Below, one piece after another: positions 8,329 through 15,227 of a stretch of DNA of 64,000 nucleotides. The stretch covers positions 2,198,502-2,262,501 of the forward strand of contig NZ_LT630337.1 in NCBI RefSeq assembly GCF_900117315.1, written 5' to 3'. Positions within the stretch are counted from its first letter, which is position 1. Each line of letters starts with the position of its first letter. The stretch comes from Bacillus massilinigeriensis. Its GTDB lineage: Bacteria; Bacillota; Bacilli; Bacillales; Cytobacillaceae. Made by a program: the position numbers and the translations under genes. The notes beneath the pieces are model-generated. The model was given only the letters and a program-made list of their open reading frames with translations. It did no database searches and was not told where the DNA came from.

Positions 8329-9096
8329 CTAAAATTGGTAGCACAAATAACTTAGAGTACCAAATTCATAACTACGATAAATAATCTTTGCTTTTTTTGT
8401 ATCTTCGCCACTACCTAATGCAATGTAGAATGGGACAAAATGCTCAGGTCTTGGGACAGCATATTTTGCATTGGGAGCTAATTGTTCATAATGAAAAAGT
8501 GATTGAAGGTCATTATTTTCAACCTTTTCAATTAACCAATCGTCGAACTGAATAGCCCATGGTTCTGGTGTTTTCGAGCCCCAATTTACCATTCTAAGAT
8601 TATGAACCGTAACCCCGCTACCTATCACCAATATGTCTTCTTTTCCAAGACCCTTCAATGCTGAACCAATCTTGTATTGATCCTCTGGTGAAAGAAAAGG
8701 ATGTACAGATACTTGAATGACCGGGATGTCTGCTTTAGGATACATTTTTGATAGAAGAGTCCATGAACCATGGTCTAAGCCTCTCGAATGATCCCTCTGC
8801 ACTTTAATATTTGTGGCTTCCAGTCTCTTTTCAATAATATTCGCCACTTCTTTTGAGCCTTTTGCAGGATATTTAATAGCATATAGCTCATCTGGAAACC
8901 CATAGAAATCATAAATCGTTTCATACTCATCATCCGTATAGGATATGGTAAGGACTTCACTCTCCCAATGGGCGCTAAAAATGACTATTGCCTTTGGATG
9001 AATTTGTTCACCCAAGGAATTTAGAAATCTTGTATATTGATTATCTTCCATGGCAAGCATTGGGGAACCATGTGCCAAGAATAAGGATGGTACCAT
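8329..9096 (-). CDS. DODA-type extradiol ring-opening dioxygenase family protein
   Basis: The 255-residue protein matches the class III extradiol dioxygenase family (plant DOPA dioxygenase, E. coli YgiD): LFLAHGSPMLAM, IVIFSAHWES, GLDHGSWTLL, ILVIGSGVTVHNLR and PRPEHFVPFYIALGS contain the conserved metal-binding and catalytic His residues. The expected reaction is O2-dependent cleavage of a catechol-like ring. It is transcribed divergently from a YodB-type HxlR regulator with a palindrome between them, which supports a role in disposal of catechols or quinones. Its stop lies only a few bases from the right end of the MITE-like element. The natural substrate is unknown. Confidence 0.85.
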   Translation of the reverse strand: MVPSLFLAHGSPMLAMEDNQYTRFLNSLGEQIHPKAIVIFSAHWESEVLTISYTDDEYETIYDFYGFPDELYAIKYPAKGSKEVANIIEKRLEATNIKVQRDHSRGLDHGSWTLLSKMYPKADIPVIQVSVHPFLSPEDQYKIGSALKGLGKEDILVIGSGVTVHNLRMVNWGSKTPEPWAIQFDDWLIEKVENNDLQSLFHYEQLAPNAKYAVPRPEHFVPFYIALGSGEDTKKAKIIYRSYEFGTLSYLCYQF

Positions 9097-9112
9097 TTAA
9101 AAATCCTCCTAA

Positions 9113-9131
9113 TACTTACTTTATGTAAGTA
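9113..9131. promoter_or_regulatory. Palindromic operator between the dioxygenase and HxlR genes
   Basis: TACTTACTTTATGTAAGTA is a perfect 7-bp inverted repeat with a 5-base spacer. It directly abuts the -10 element of the dioxygenase promoter, so a bound repressor would block transcription start. TTAC/GTAA half-sites are of the type used by HxlR-family proteins. Confidence 0.65.
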
Positions 9132-9160
9132 AGTTTACTTTAATAAATTAATTATGTCAA
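9132..9160 (-). promoter_or_regulatory. Promoter of the dioxygenase gene
   Basis: On the minus strand TTGACA (9160-9155) and TAAACT (9137-9132) are 17 bases apart, immediately followed by the palindromic operator and then the AGGAGG ribosome site. Confidence 0.6.
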
Positions 9161-9184
9161 TTCAACTAATTTATATTAATAAAT

Positions 9185-9214
9185 TTGTTACTTCTATTAA
9201 TTTTTTTATATAAT
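9185..9214 (+). promoter_or_regulatory. Promoter of the HxlR regulator gene
   Basis: TTGTTA (9185-9190) and TATAAT (9209-9214) are separated by 18 bases, 21 bp before the ATG. Confidence 0.5.
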
Positions 9215-9234
9215 ATAGAAGAGGTGTTTAAAAT

Positions 9235-9573
9235 ATGAATAAAGATCAAAAGGTATTATGTCCAAAATTCGAAAAAGCAATGAGTATTCTAAGCCAAAGA
9301 TGGACTGGACTAATTATTTATCAATTAATGTCTGGACCACAGCGTTTTTGCCATATCGAGTCATCCCTTCCTATTAGCGGAAGACTACTTTCTGACAGAT
9401 TAAAAAGCTTAGAGCAGGAAGAAATTGTTATACGTGAGGTTTTTCCTGAAACACCAGTCAGAATAGAATATTCATTATCAGAAAAAGGAGCTTCACTCGG
9501 ACCAGTGCTCAATGAGCTTGAAAAATGGTCAAAAGAATGGATCAAAACGGAAGACGATAAAAAAAGCAATTAG
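9235..9573 (+). CDS. HxlR-family redox-type transcriptional regulator (YodB-like)
   Basis: This 112-residue winged-helix protein follows the YodB/CatR pattern: a Cys near the N-terminus (VLCPKFEKAMSILSQRWTGL, Cys9), the recognition region ISGRLLSDRLKSLEQEEIV and the wing PETPVRIEYSLSEKG. In B. subtilis YodB the equivalent single Cys senses quinones and diamide and releases DNA. A second Cys occurs in QRFCHIESS. It lies divergent from a ring-opening dioxygenase with a perfect palindrome between, so it probably represses that gene and perhaps itself. Effector is inferred. Confidence 0.85.
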   Translation: MNKDQKVLCPKFEKAMSILSQRWTGLIIYQLMSGPQRFCHIESSLPISGRLLSDRLKSLEQEEIVIREVFPETPVRIEYSLSEKGASLGPVLNELEKWSKEWIKTEDDKKSN

Positions 9574-9594
9574 ATAAGCCTAATTGCTTTTCTT
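9562..9594. terminator. Bidirectional terminator between HxlR and SCP2 genes
   Basis: A perfect 12-bp stem AAAAGCAATTAG/CTAATTGCTTTT with a 6-base loop includes the stop codon of the regulator gene. Confidence 0.8.
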
Positions 9595-9614
9595 CAATAT
9601 ACTTATTGGAATTC

Positions 9615-9950
9615 TTAGGCAGATTGATATTTACCTAATATCGACTGCAGCTTCATTGCCAATCCTAGATCGCCTTCAATTTTTACTTTACCCATCATAA
9701 ATGCAGTTGTTGGATTTAAAGTTCCATTGATTAATTTTAAAAAGTTCTTATCAGAAAGCTTTAATGTACAGTTTGCTTTCTCATTCTCCCCTTCTATTAA
9801 TTTTCCCGTTTGCTCAGCAAATTTCAATTGGTATACTCCCGCTTCTTCTCCGCTTAAATTAAACTGATAGGTAACATTTACACCTGAAATACCTTCAGGA
9901 CTTTCATTGATTCTATTTAATAAACCCTCTATCGTTTCTTTAACAGCCAT
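9615..9950 (-). CDS. SCP2 sterol-binding-domain protein
   Basis: The 111-residue protein is a single SCP2-like lipid-binding domain: VNVTYQFNLSGEEAGVYQLKF, ANCTLKLSDKNFLKLINGTL, NPTTAFMMGKVKIEGDLGLA and MKLQSILG. The TAFMMGKVKIEGD motif is typical. Such small bacterial proteins may bind acyl-CoA or other lipids, but no role is proven. ATG 9950 is six bases after GGGGAG; an upstream in-frame ATG at 9980 has no ribosome site. Confidence 0.8.
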   Translation of the reverse strand: MAVKETIEGLLNRINESPEGISGVNVTYQFNLSGEEAGVYQLKFAEQTGKLIEGENEKANCTLKLSDKNFLKLINGTLNPTTAFMMGKVKIEGDLGLAMKLQSILGKYQSA

Positions 9951-10055
9951 TCCTTTCTCCCCTTTTCGATCATTTTTCACCTTGAAATATAACCTATCAA
10001 ATTGACTTAATCAACCATTTTTCAGAAATTTTGTAAAATTTTTGTTATACGTGGA

Positions 10056-10086
10056 TGAATTGCAGCCTATAATTTGAATCATACTA
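10056..10086 (+). promoter_or_regulatory. Sigma-G (forespore) promoter of the csgA operon
   Basis: TGAATT (10056-10061) and CATACTA (10080-10086) with an 18-base gap match the sigma-G consensus well. The position, about 30 bp before the first ribosome site, and the presence of csgA downstream support it. Confidence 0.75.
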
Positions 10087-10118
10087 CTGATAATCATATT
10101 CAAAGTGAGGTGTACAAT

Positions 10119-10310
10119 ATGCCTAGAAAACGACCTGATTTTATGAATAGTCCATATTTTGTCGATGAGCCAGGTAATTGGCACTTAAAGGAAGGAGCAC
10201 CAATCCAACTTCAAAGAGAATTTCGAGAATACATGTATTCAGTAGAACATAATCATGATAAACCTGCTTCTATTAATGGAGTTCATATCGATTTTCCATA
10301 TGAGAGATAA
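10119..10310 (+). CDS. Small protein of unknown function, first gene of a sporulation operon
   Basis: ATG 10119 follows GAGGTG with a 7-base gap. The 63-residue product (MPRKRPDFMNSPYFVDEPGN, WHLKEGAPIQLQREFREYM, ending in GVHIDFPYER) is polar, without Cys or membrane segments. I do not recognise the family. Being first behind the sigma-G promoter suggests expression in the developing spore. Confidence 0.65.
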   Translation: MPRKRPDFMNSPYFVDEPGNWHLKEGAPIQLQREFREYMYSVEHNHDKPASINGVHIDFPYER

Positions 10311-10346
10311 CATGAAATGCACACGATTACAACAGGAGGCTTGCTT

Positions 10347-10535
10347 GTGGGTGCAATAGAAAAAAATGGGCTTCGATTTGAGCCTGAATTTAGCGTAATT
10401 CATCAAAAAGGAGCCGTACATGTATATAAAAATGGAGAATTCATTGAAGAAATTCCCTTCAATTTTAATGGAAAATTCCCCGAGCATGATCAAATTGAAC
10501 AATTGGTTGATACATATTGTGAGAAGAATATCTAA
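10347..10535 (+). CDS. YbxH-like (DUF5370) small spore-operon protein
   Basis: The likely start is GTG 10347, seven bases after AGGAGG, giving a 62-residue protein beginning MGAIEKNGLRFEPEFSVIHQ and containing KGAVHVYKNGEFIEEIPF and LVDTYCEKN. An in-frame ATG at 10317 has no ribosome site. This pattern recalls the DUF5370 family, to which B. subtilis YbxH, a neighbour of csgA, belongs as far as I remember. Function unknown. Confidence 0.65.
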   Translation: MGAIEKNGLRFEPEFSVIHQKGAVHVYKNGEFIEEIPFNFNGKFPEHDQIEQLVDTYCEKNI

Positions 10536-10552
10536 TAATGGAGGTGCTGATT

Positions 10553-10756
10553 TTGGAACCTAGAAAACCAGGAAACAAAGAATTGCCGGACTTTGATTCA
10601 TTGGATGACCGAATCATTGCAGAACGGTCCTCCTCAAAACCAATTCTAGTAATTAAAACAAATTTAGATCCAAAGGATTCTACAGAAAACAATCCTTATT
10701 TTCACAACAGTGAAGAAACAAATATAAAGGAATTTAAAGACTTTTTTGAGGAGTAG
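10553..10756 (+). CDS. Small acidic protein of unknown function in the csgA operon
   Basis: A GGAGGTG site sits six bases before TTG 10553; the ATG at 10538 overlaps the ribosome site and is less likely. The 67-residue product (LEPRKPGNKELPDFDSLDDR, then ERSSSKPILVIKTNLDPKD, ending KEFKDFFEE) is acidic and probably disordered at the start. No family is recognised. It is placed tightly between the YbxH-like gene and csgA. Confidence 0.6.
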   Translation: MEPRKPGNKELPDFDSLDDRIIAERSSSKPILVIKTNLDPKDSTENNPYFHNSEETNIKEFKDFFEE

Positions 10757-10763
10757 ATAAAGA

Positions 10764-11015
10764 ATGGATCATACTTTGGCTTATTTACGTGAAATATTAT
10801 CCAATTATACAGACCGAAATTCTCTAAGCCAACATATTTATAAAAAGATTCAAAAGCATTCCTATCAATCTGAAGGTGAATTTGTTAGAGACTTAAGCGA
10901 AGAGGAAGTAGATTTTTTAAATAGGATTTTACCCGAGGAAATAAATCATGCTAAGGAAGCGAACGATGATAAAAGAGCGTATCAATTGAATGAAGTATAT
11001 GAATTATTATTGTAA
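10764..11015 (+). CDS. csgA: Sigma-G-dependent sporulation protein CsgA
   Basis: This 83-residue protein (MDHTLAYLREILSNYTDRNS, then EFVRDLSEEEVDFLNRILPE and the tail KRAYQLNEVYELLL) closely resembles my memory of B. subtilis CsgA, a forespore-specific protein of similar length made under sigma-G and assigned to the SASP group. The ATG is ten bases after GAGGAG that overlaps the preceding stop. The sigma-G-type promoter at the operon head agrees. The molecular function is not established. Confidence 0.8.
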   Translation: MDHTLAYLREILSNYTDRNSLSQHIYKKIQKHSYQSEGEFVRDLSEEEVDFLNRILPEEINHAKEANDDKRAYQLNEVYELLL

Positions 11016-11023
11016 TGTAAAAT

Positions 11024-11079
11024 GTCAGCTCCACATGCACGAATCCATGGGATTTCTTCATGTGGAGCTGACGCTTTTA
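11024..11079. terminator. Strong terminator between csgA and the metallophosphoesterase gene
   Basis: A perfect 14-bp stem GTCAGCTCCACATG/CATGTGGAGCTGAC with a 21-base loop is followed by GCTTTTAT; it separates convergent genes. Confidence 0.85.
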
Positions 11080-11895
11080 TATTGAAATTTCATGAATGGT
11101 TATTTCAGGTCTACTACCTACTCTTATGTTAACCCCGGTTTGTCCTAAACCTTCACTAATATAAAAAGGCTTTCCGTCATGATAATGCAAGCCTTTCACC
11201 ATTTTCTTTCGGACTAGCCGCCCCATTTTTAATAAATGATAAGGCTTTGGCCAATGAATTTGTCCGCCATGAAAATGTCCAGAAAGGAGATAATCATAAT
11301 GATACTCCCTCATGTCCAGTACGATATTGGGATCATGAGTTATGATAAGGTTATACCCTTTAGGTAAATTTTTATAGGCTTTTTTCATGTCACTTCGTTT
11401 TGTACTATGATCATCTATTCCAATAATATTTAATGCTTCCCCATTAATATCTAGACTAATATGCTCATTCTGCATAGTTAAACAACCGTTTTCCTCTAAT
11501 GTTTGCTTCAACCGATTAAAGTTGGAGGTTCTTAGAAAATAGTCATGATTTCCAAAAACAGCATATGTTCCGTATGTTGGTTTAACTCTATTCAACGTTT
11601 CTAAATAAGGAATCAACTTTGGTATGCTTCGTTTTCTATCCAAGTAATCCCCTGTTAATACGATTATGTCAATGGGCTGTCGTTTAATTTTATTATAAAG
11701 ATCCTCTGGAGATATCGAGATATTTTCTAAATGAATATCCGATAGATGGAGGATGGTTAGATTCTTTTGAGCAACAGTGATTTTTGAGTGGGACATTTTA
11801 ATTGTATTCATAACAACGTCTTTGGTATTTTCATAAGATCTATAAAGGAAAAATCCAATACAACATATGGCAAAAATTACGATAATAATAAACAT
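11077..11895 (-). CDS. Membrane-anchored calcineurin-like metallophosphoesterase (YkoQ/YkuE type)
   Basis: The 272-residue protein has an N-terminal membrane helix (MFIIIVIFAICCIGFFLYRS) and then all metallophosphoesterase motifs: LHLSDIHLE (DxH), VLTGDYLD (GD), VFGNHDYF (GNHD), ITHDPN (H) and LLSGHFHGGQIHWP (GHxH). A binuclear metal hydrolase active outside or at the membrane is expected. The neighbouring upstream gene is YkoP-like, and in B. subtilis ykoP and ykoQ are also adjacent. Substrate is unknown; related proteins act on phospholipid- or UDP-sugar-type phosphodiesters. Confidence 0.85.
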   Translation of the reverse strand: MFIIIVIFAICCIGFFLYRSYENTKDVVMNTIKMSHSKITVAQKNLTILHLSDIHLENISISPEDLYNKIKRQPIDIIVLTGDYLDRKRSIPKLIPYLETLNRVKPTYGTYAVFGNHDYFLRTSNFNRLKQTLEENGCLTMQNEHISLDINGEALNIIGIDDHSTKRSDMKKAYKNLPKGYNLIITHDPNIVLDMREYHYDYLLSGHFHGGQIHWPKPYHLLKMGRLVRKKMVKGLHYHDGKPFYISEGLGQTGVNIRVGSRPEITIHEISI

Positions 11896-12003
11896 TTTAT
11901 CCCCCTCCTCTTAAAAGTATATTAAGAGAAAGGGGAATTTGAAAGTGGGAGTTGATGGGGAATCTGGATATTCGTTTTCGGGATGAATAGAAGAAAAACC
12001 AGC

Positions 12004-12570
12004 CTATACTTTTAAATATTTTTGACAAAGCTTATCGACGGACATGAGTAAATACACTGGTTTGTTTTTCTTTATCTGTTCAAGTGAAAAGGTTGTAGCT
12101 GAAAGAGCATAAATTGGAAATTGCATAATTCTTTTTAGTAATTGGTATAATTTACTTTTTGGAAAGACGAGGTCAAAGCCAAGGGACTTAACTCCCTTAT
12201 TAATGGTCGTTACTCCTATAATTCCTTTAATTAATTGGCGTTTTGGATGCTTTTCGATATATTCCGCAAGAATGGGCATAGAATGTAAAACCATTTTATA
12301 AACGACTCTTCCTTTTTTTAATGAATGGCGAATAATTAATGATTCCTTTAATATTCGTGAATTATGAAGGTGAATTTTCAAGAGAAGGTCATTTTTCTTA
12401 ATTGATGTACCATCAGATAATATGATATCAGCCCCTCTATATCGTGTTGTTCTTACTCGAAAAATACAAGGTATATCACTGTTTGAGGGTATATAGTGGA
12501 GTCGAGTAAAAATAAAATATATGGGATCAAACAGATTCCATAGCGAAATAATGAATGGCCGTATACTCAT
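12004..12570 (-). CDS. YkoP-like protein of unknown function
   Basis: The 188-residue protein (ISLWNLFDPIYFIFTRLHYI, then RVRTTRYRGADIILSDGTSI and KKNDLLLKIHLHNSRIL) recalls the YkoP family. It has no clear membrane segment beyond a hydrophobic N-terminus. The region NDLLLKIHLHN contains two His that are well placed for a metal or active site, but this is only an impression. It is upstream of, and probably cotranscribed with, the metallophosphoesterase gene (108-bp gap without terminator). Confidence 0.65.
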   Translation of the reverse strand: MSIRPFIISLWNLFDPIYFIFTRLHYIPSNSDIPCIFRVRTTRYRGADIILSDGTSIKKNDLLLKIHLHNSRILKESLIIRHSLKKGRVVYKMVLHSMPILAEYIEKHPKRQLIKGIIGVTTINKGVKSLGFDLVFPKSKLYQLLKRIMQFPIYALSATTFSLEQIKKNKPVYLLMSVDKLCQKYLKV

Positions 12571-12684
12571 TGCTAACCTTTTTCAACTCCTTTCAATGTT
12601 ACTCTAACCTGAGGAACTTGTCCTTATTCAGGCTAATAAACCATTTAGGAATAAGCATTTATTACATAATATTCAAGAAGTGAA

Positions 12685-12724
12685 AAAAGGCTCCAGCAAA
12701 AATTTGCTAGAACCTTTTCTTTTA
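12685..12724 (-). terminator. Terminator of the LysM-3D protein gene
   Basis: On the minus strand the stem AAAAGGTTCTAGCAAA pairs with TTTGCTGGAGCCTTTT with two mismatches and is followed by further T residues. Confidence 0.75.
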
Positions 12725-12746
12725 TTCTACTAATCTATTAATTTAG

Positions 12747-13463
12747 TTAGTCAATAATTTTTATCCTAACTTTCTTTCTCCCCCATTTTAATGCTTTCTT
12801 TTGGGAGCTTACGAATACATCAATTTTTTTCCCCTTTATGGCACCGCCAGTGTCTTCTGCACGTGCATAACCATAACCTTCAACGTACACCTTGGAGCCT
12901 AATGGAATCACTTTAGGGTCAACAGAAATAACTTTTGCCTTTGGATTCTTTTTAAGATTAAAACCCGTTGCTGTTACTCCTGAGCAGCCTTTGCATTTTG
13001 CTGTGTATGCAGTTGCTGTAACGGTAATTTCTTTTGTCTTTTTTGTTTGTGTTGATTTTTTGGCAGATGATTTAGTTGCAGCTTTTGATACAGGGCTTGA
13101 AATATTTGTACTTGAATTGATGACAAGTTTTTGGCCGATAACTATTTTATCAGACTTTAATTTATTCCACTTCTTGATTGAAGCTGTAGACACATGATAT
13201 TTTTTAGCAATGCCTGAAATTGTATCTCCTGACTTTACTATGTATCTTTTAGCTGGTGAAACTTCTAGCTTTTTACCTATGATAATTTTATCTGATTTTA
13301 ATTGATTCCATTTTTTCAAATCAGATACAGAGACATGATATTTTTTTGAGATACCTGAAAGTGTGTCCCCTTTTTTAACTGTAATCTCTTGTGCCTGTGC
13401 ACTTGCAGCGAAGGAACTTGTGATGGTAGCGGCTGCCAAAATCGCTAGTAAAGCTTTCTTCAA
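12747..13463 (-). CDS. yocH: Secreted cell-wall protein with two LysM repeats and a 3D domain (YocH-like)
   Basis: The 238-residue precursor has a signal peptide cleaved near AASAQA/QEITV, two LysM repeats (ITVKKGDTLSGISKKYHVSV and YIVKSGDTISGIAKKYHVST), a Ser/Lys/Thr linker and a C-terminal 3D domain (VTATAYTAKCKGCSGVTATG, AEDTGGAIKGKKIDVF with the three Asp). The 3D domain is related to lytic transglycosylases of the MltA/Rpf type, so muralytic activity in growing wall is likely. A consensus WalR site lies about 100 bp upstream, matching B. subtilis yocH, a WalRK regulon member. Confidence 0.88.
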   Translation of the reverse strand: MKKALLAILAAATITSSFAASAQAQEITVKKGDTLSGISKKYHVSVSDLKKWNQLKSDKIIIGKKLEVSPAKRYIVKSGDTISGIAKKYHVSTASIKKWNKLKSDKIVIGQKLVINSSTNISSPVSKAATKSSAKKSTQTKKTKEITVTATAYTAKCKGCSGVTATGFNLKKNPKAKVISVDPKVIPLGSKVYVEGYGYARAEDTGGAIKGKKIDVFVSSQKKALKWGRKKVRIKIID

Positions 13464-13562
13464 ATAAAAAACCTCCCGATTTGCTTGTTTCGCTATCGGT
13501 TTTTATCATAACAAATAATTATTTCAGGTTTGGGACAAGCATATATTAATTCAATGACGGAT

Positions 13563-13579
13563 ATAACAGAAATATTACA
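13563..13579 (-). promoter_or_regulatory. WalR (YycF) binding site upstream of the YocH-like gene
   Basis: The minus strand reads TGTAAT-ATTTC-TGTTAT, an exact fit to the WalR consensus TGTWAH-N5-TGTWAH, 100 bp before the yocH-like start. Confidence 0.75.
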
Positions 13580-13656
13580 GGAGTATTACCTTTAGTTATT
13601 TTGCTTCCAACTAATAGAAATAGAGCATCATTTTGGATGCTCTTAAATTTGTGTCA

Positions 13657-14517
13657 TTATGAGGTTAAAAATGGCTTAATTTTCTTTATGCATTCCATTA
13701 ATCTTTCAGCATTTCTGCTATACATCTTCTTAGCTTCCTGAGACTCTGTGCTTAGTGAAAATAATTCTAAATCTGCTTGACATTTTTTCATCATTGCAAA
13801 TAGTAAGGGTCTCTGCATCGGACTAGGTACATTTAATTTATCATTGTATATATCAATGGTCAGCTCACCATAGGAATCAATTTGAGCAAGAAACACATTA
13901 TCTAGAGTCACTCCCAGTTTTGTTAGCTCTAGATTTAACCATTTTCTTGTTTTCCCTGAAGCGGTTAAAGGTTCATCTATTATTTTTCCATCCATGATAA
14001 TGGTGTGAGGCTCCTTCTCTGGTGGAACCTGCAACTGAATATCCTTTGGAGTAAGAGGCTGCTTATCCCTTTTCAACAGGACGCTTAAATCACCCTTAGG
14101 CTCTAATACGGCAAATTCAACATCTGCCAATTTAAATACATTTTTCTGTCTTAGAAGTGATGTTAGTTCATCAATTGTATACTTTTCCTTTTTCAAGTTT
14201 TCCTCTAATATTTTTCCATCCTTTATTAAAACGGTGGCATTTCCATCAATAAGCTCTCGCATTTTTTTACTTTTCATGGTTAAAATATCTACTAAAACGG
14301 TAGCAATCCCAAAGATACCAATGGCAAGCACTCCGTGAAAGATATTCCCGTCCAACCCCATAATTACTTCGCCCGCAATACTTCCAATGGTAATCCCTGA
14401 GATGTATTCAAATAAGGATAATTCTGACAACTGCTTTTTACCAATAATTCTTGTCATTAACAATAAAGTTATGAGATATAGCAATGACCGCAGGATAATT
14501 TCAAACCATTCTGACAT
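13657..14517 (-). CDS. DUF421 (YetF-like) membrane protein with C-terminal DUF1657-like module
   Basis: The start is taken at ATG 14517, six bases after GAGGTG (286 residues). The first 80 residues hold three membrane helices (IILRSLLYLITLLLMTRIIG, ISGITIGSIAGEVI, VLAIGIFGIATVLVDILT), followed by the cytosolic DUF421 part with RELIDGNATVLIKDGKI and DVEFAVLEPKGDLSVLLK. The last 50 residues (LLFAMMKKCQADLELFSLST, then AKKMYSRNAERLMECI) resemble the free-standing DUF1657 proteins encoded just upstream. DUF421/DUF1657 genes accompany spoVA in the mobile spoVA2mob heat-resistance operon of Bacillus; no spoVA gene is present here. Confidence 0.75.
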   Translation of the reverse strand: MSEWFEIILRSLLYLITLLLMTRIIGKKQLSELSLFEYISGITIGSIAGEVIMGLDGNIFHGVLAIGIFGIATVLVDILTMKSKKMRELIDGNATVLIKDGKILEENLKKEKYTIDELTSLLRQKNVFKLADVEFAVLEPKGDLSVLLKRDKQPLTPKDIQLQVPPEKEPHTIIMDGKIIDEPLTASGKTRKWLNLELTKLGVTLDNVFLAQIDSYGELTIDIYNDKLNVPSPMQRPLLFAMMKKCQADLELFSLSTESQEAKKMYSRNAERLMECIKKIKPFLTS

Positions 14518-14537
14518 ATGATTCACCTCAGGAAAGT

Positions 14538-14744
14538 TTATGAAGGCTTATATTGTGGTTCTTCTAACTCAAGCTCTGTTTTCCTCTTCGTTAACTCTGA
14601 GTGGATATCATTTATTACAAGCATCGTTTCGTGAAAAATTTTTTGAGCAGTCTCTTCTTGAGAGTTTATAGCTAAACTTGATAGCTGAGCCTCAATCCCT
14701 TTTAATGTGGCGATACATTGATTTACGTTTGAAGCGATTGTCAT
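14538..14744 (-). CDS. DUF1657 small protein
   Basis: The 68-residue helical protein (MTIASNVNQCIATLKGIEAQ, then SQEETAQKIFHETM and ending LELEEPQYKPS) belongs to DUF1657. It has an AAGGGAGA ribosome site and lies about 20 bp upstream of the DUF421 gene. The tail EEPQYK is shared with its neighbour, marking tandem duplication. These proteins are linked to spores in Bacillus but have no known activity. Confidence 0.75.
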   Translation of the reverse strand: MTIASNVNQCIATLKGIEAQLSSLAINSQEETAQKIFHETMLVINDIHSELTKRKTELELEEPQYKPS

Positions 14745-14834
14745 AATTATTTCTCCCTTATTTGATGTCTTTCAAAGTCAAGAGTCTCATTCCACTCCAA
14801 TTGCAAAATTAACCTCTATGTAGAAATATAAGGA

Positions 14835-14907
14835 AGCTGTCCCATGAGATGCTAAGCAAAATACCAATAATGATATTTCGCCCTACATCTTTATCATTGG
14901 GACAGCT
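14835..14907 (-). terminator. Hairpin between the two DUF1657 genes
   Basis: AGCTGTCCCA (14907-14898 read on minus) pairs perfectly with TGGGACAGCT (14844-14835) over a loop of about 53 bases; only a weak T-rich tail follows, so partial termination or RNA processing is possible. Confidence 0.5.
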
Positions 14908-14912
14908 CAAAA

Positions 14913-15116
14913 TTATTGATTATATTGGGGTTCTTCTTGTTCTATTTCTTTAAGACGTGGCTGAACACGATCGATGATCGCTTGTGTTTGCTGAGCCGCC
15001 TGTTGATATAATTGTTTTGCATTTTTATTTTCTGTACCCAATGCAAATGTTTCAAAATTCGCTTGTGCACTTTTTAAGCCTGCTATTGTTTGCTTAACCT
15101 GGGAACCTACAGTCAC
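14913..15116 (-). CDS. DUF1657 small protein
   Basis: GTG 15116 lies eight bases after AAAGGGG and gives a 67-residue product starting MTVGSQVKQTIAGLKSAQAN, the usual DUF1657 opening, and ending EIEQEEPQYNQ. The TTG 21 bp upstream overlaps the ribosome site. It is the first of the DUF1657-DUF1657-DUF421 set. The heptad-like spacing suggests a helical bundle; function is unknown. Confidence 0.75.
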   Translation of the reverse strand: MTVGSQVKQTIAGLKSAQANFETFALGTENKNAKQLYQQAAQQTQAIIDRVQPRLKEIEQEEPQYNQ

Positions 15117-15227
15117 AATTTCATCCCCTTTATCCAATTAATGTACTCAGTACAAGTCATATTATTTCTAAAATGAGGATTTTCATGTAAACGAAATGAA
15201 TGAAATTTATGTCAAATTTGAATGCTT

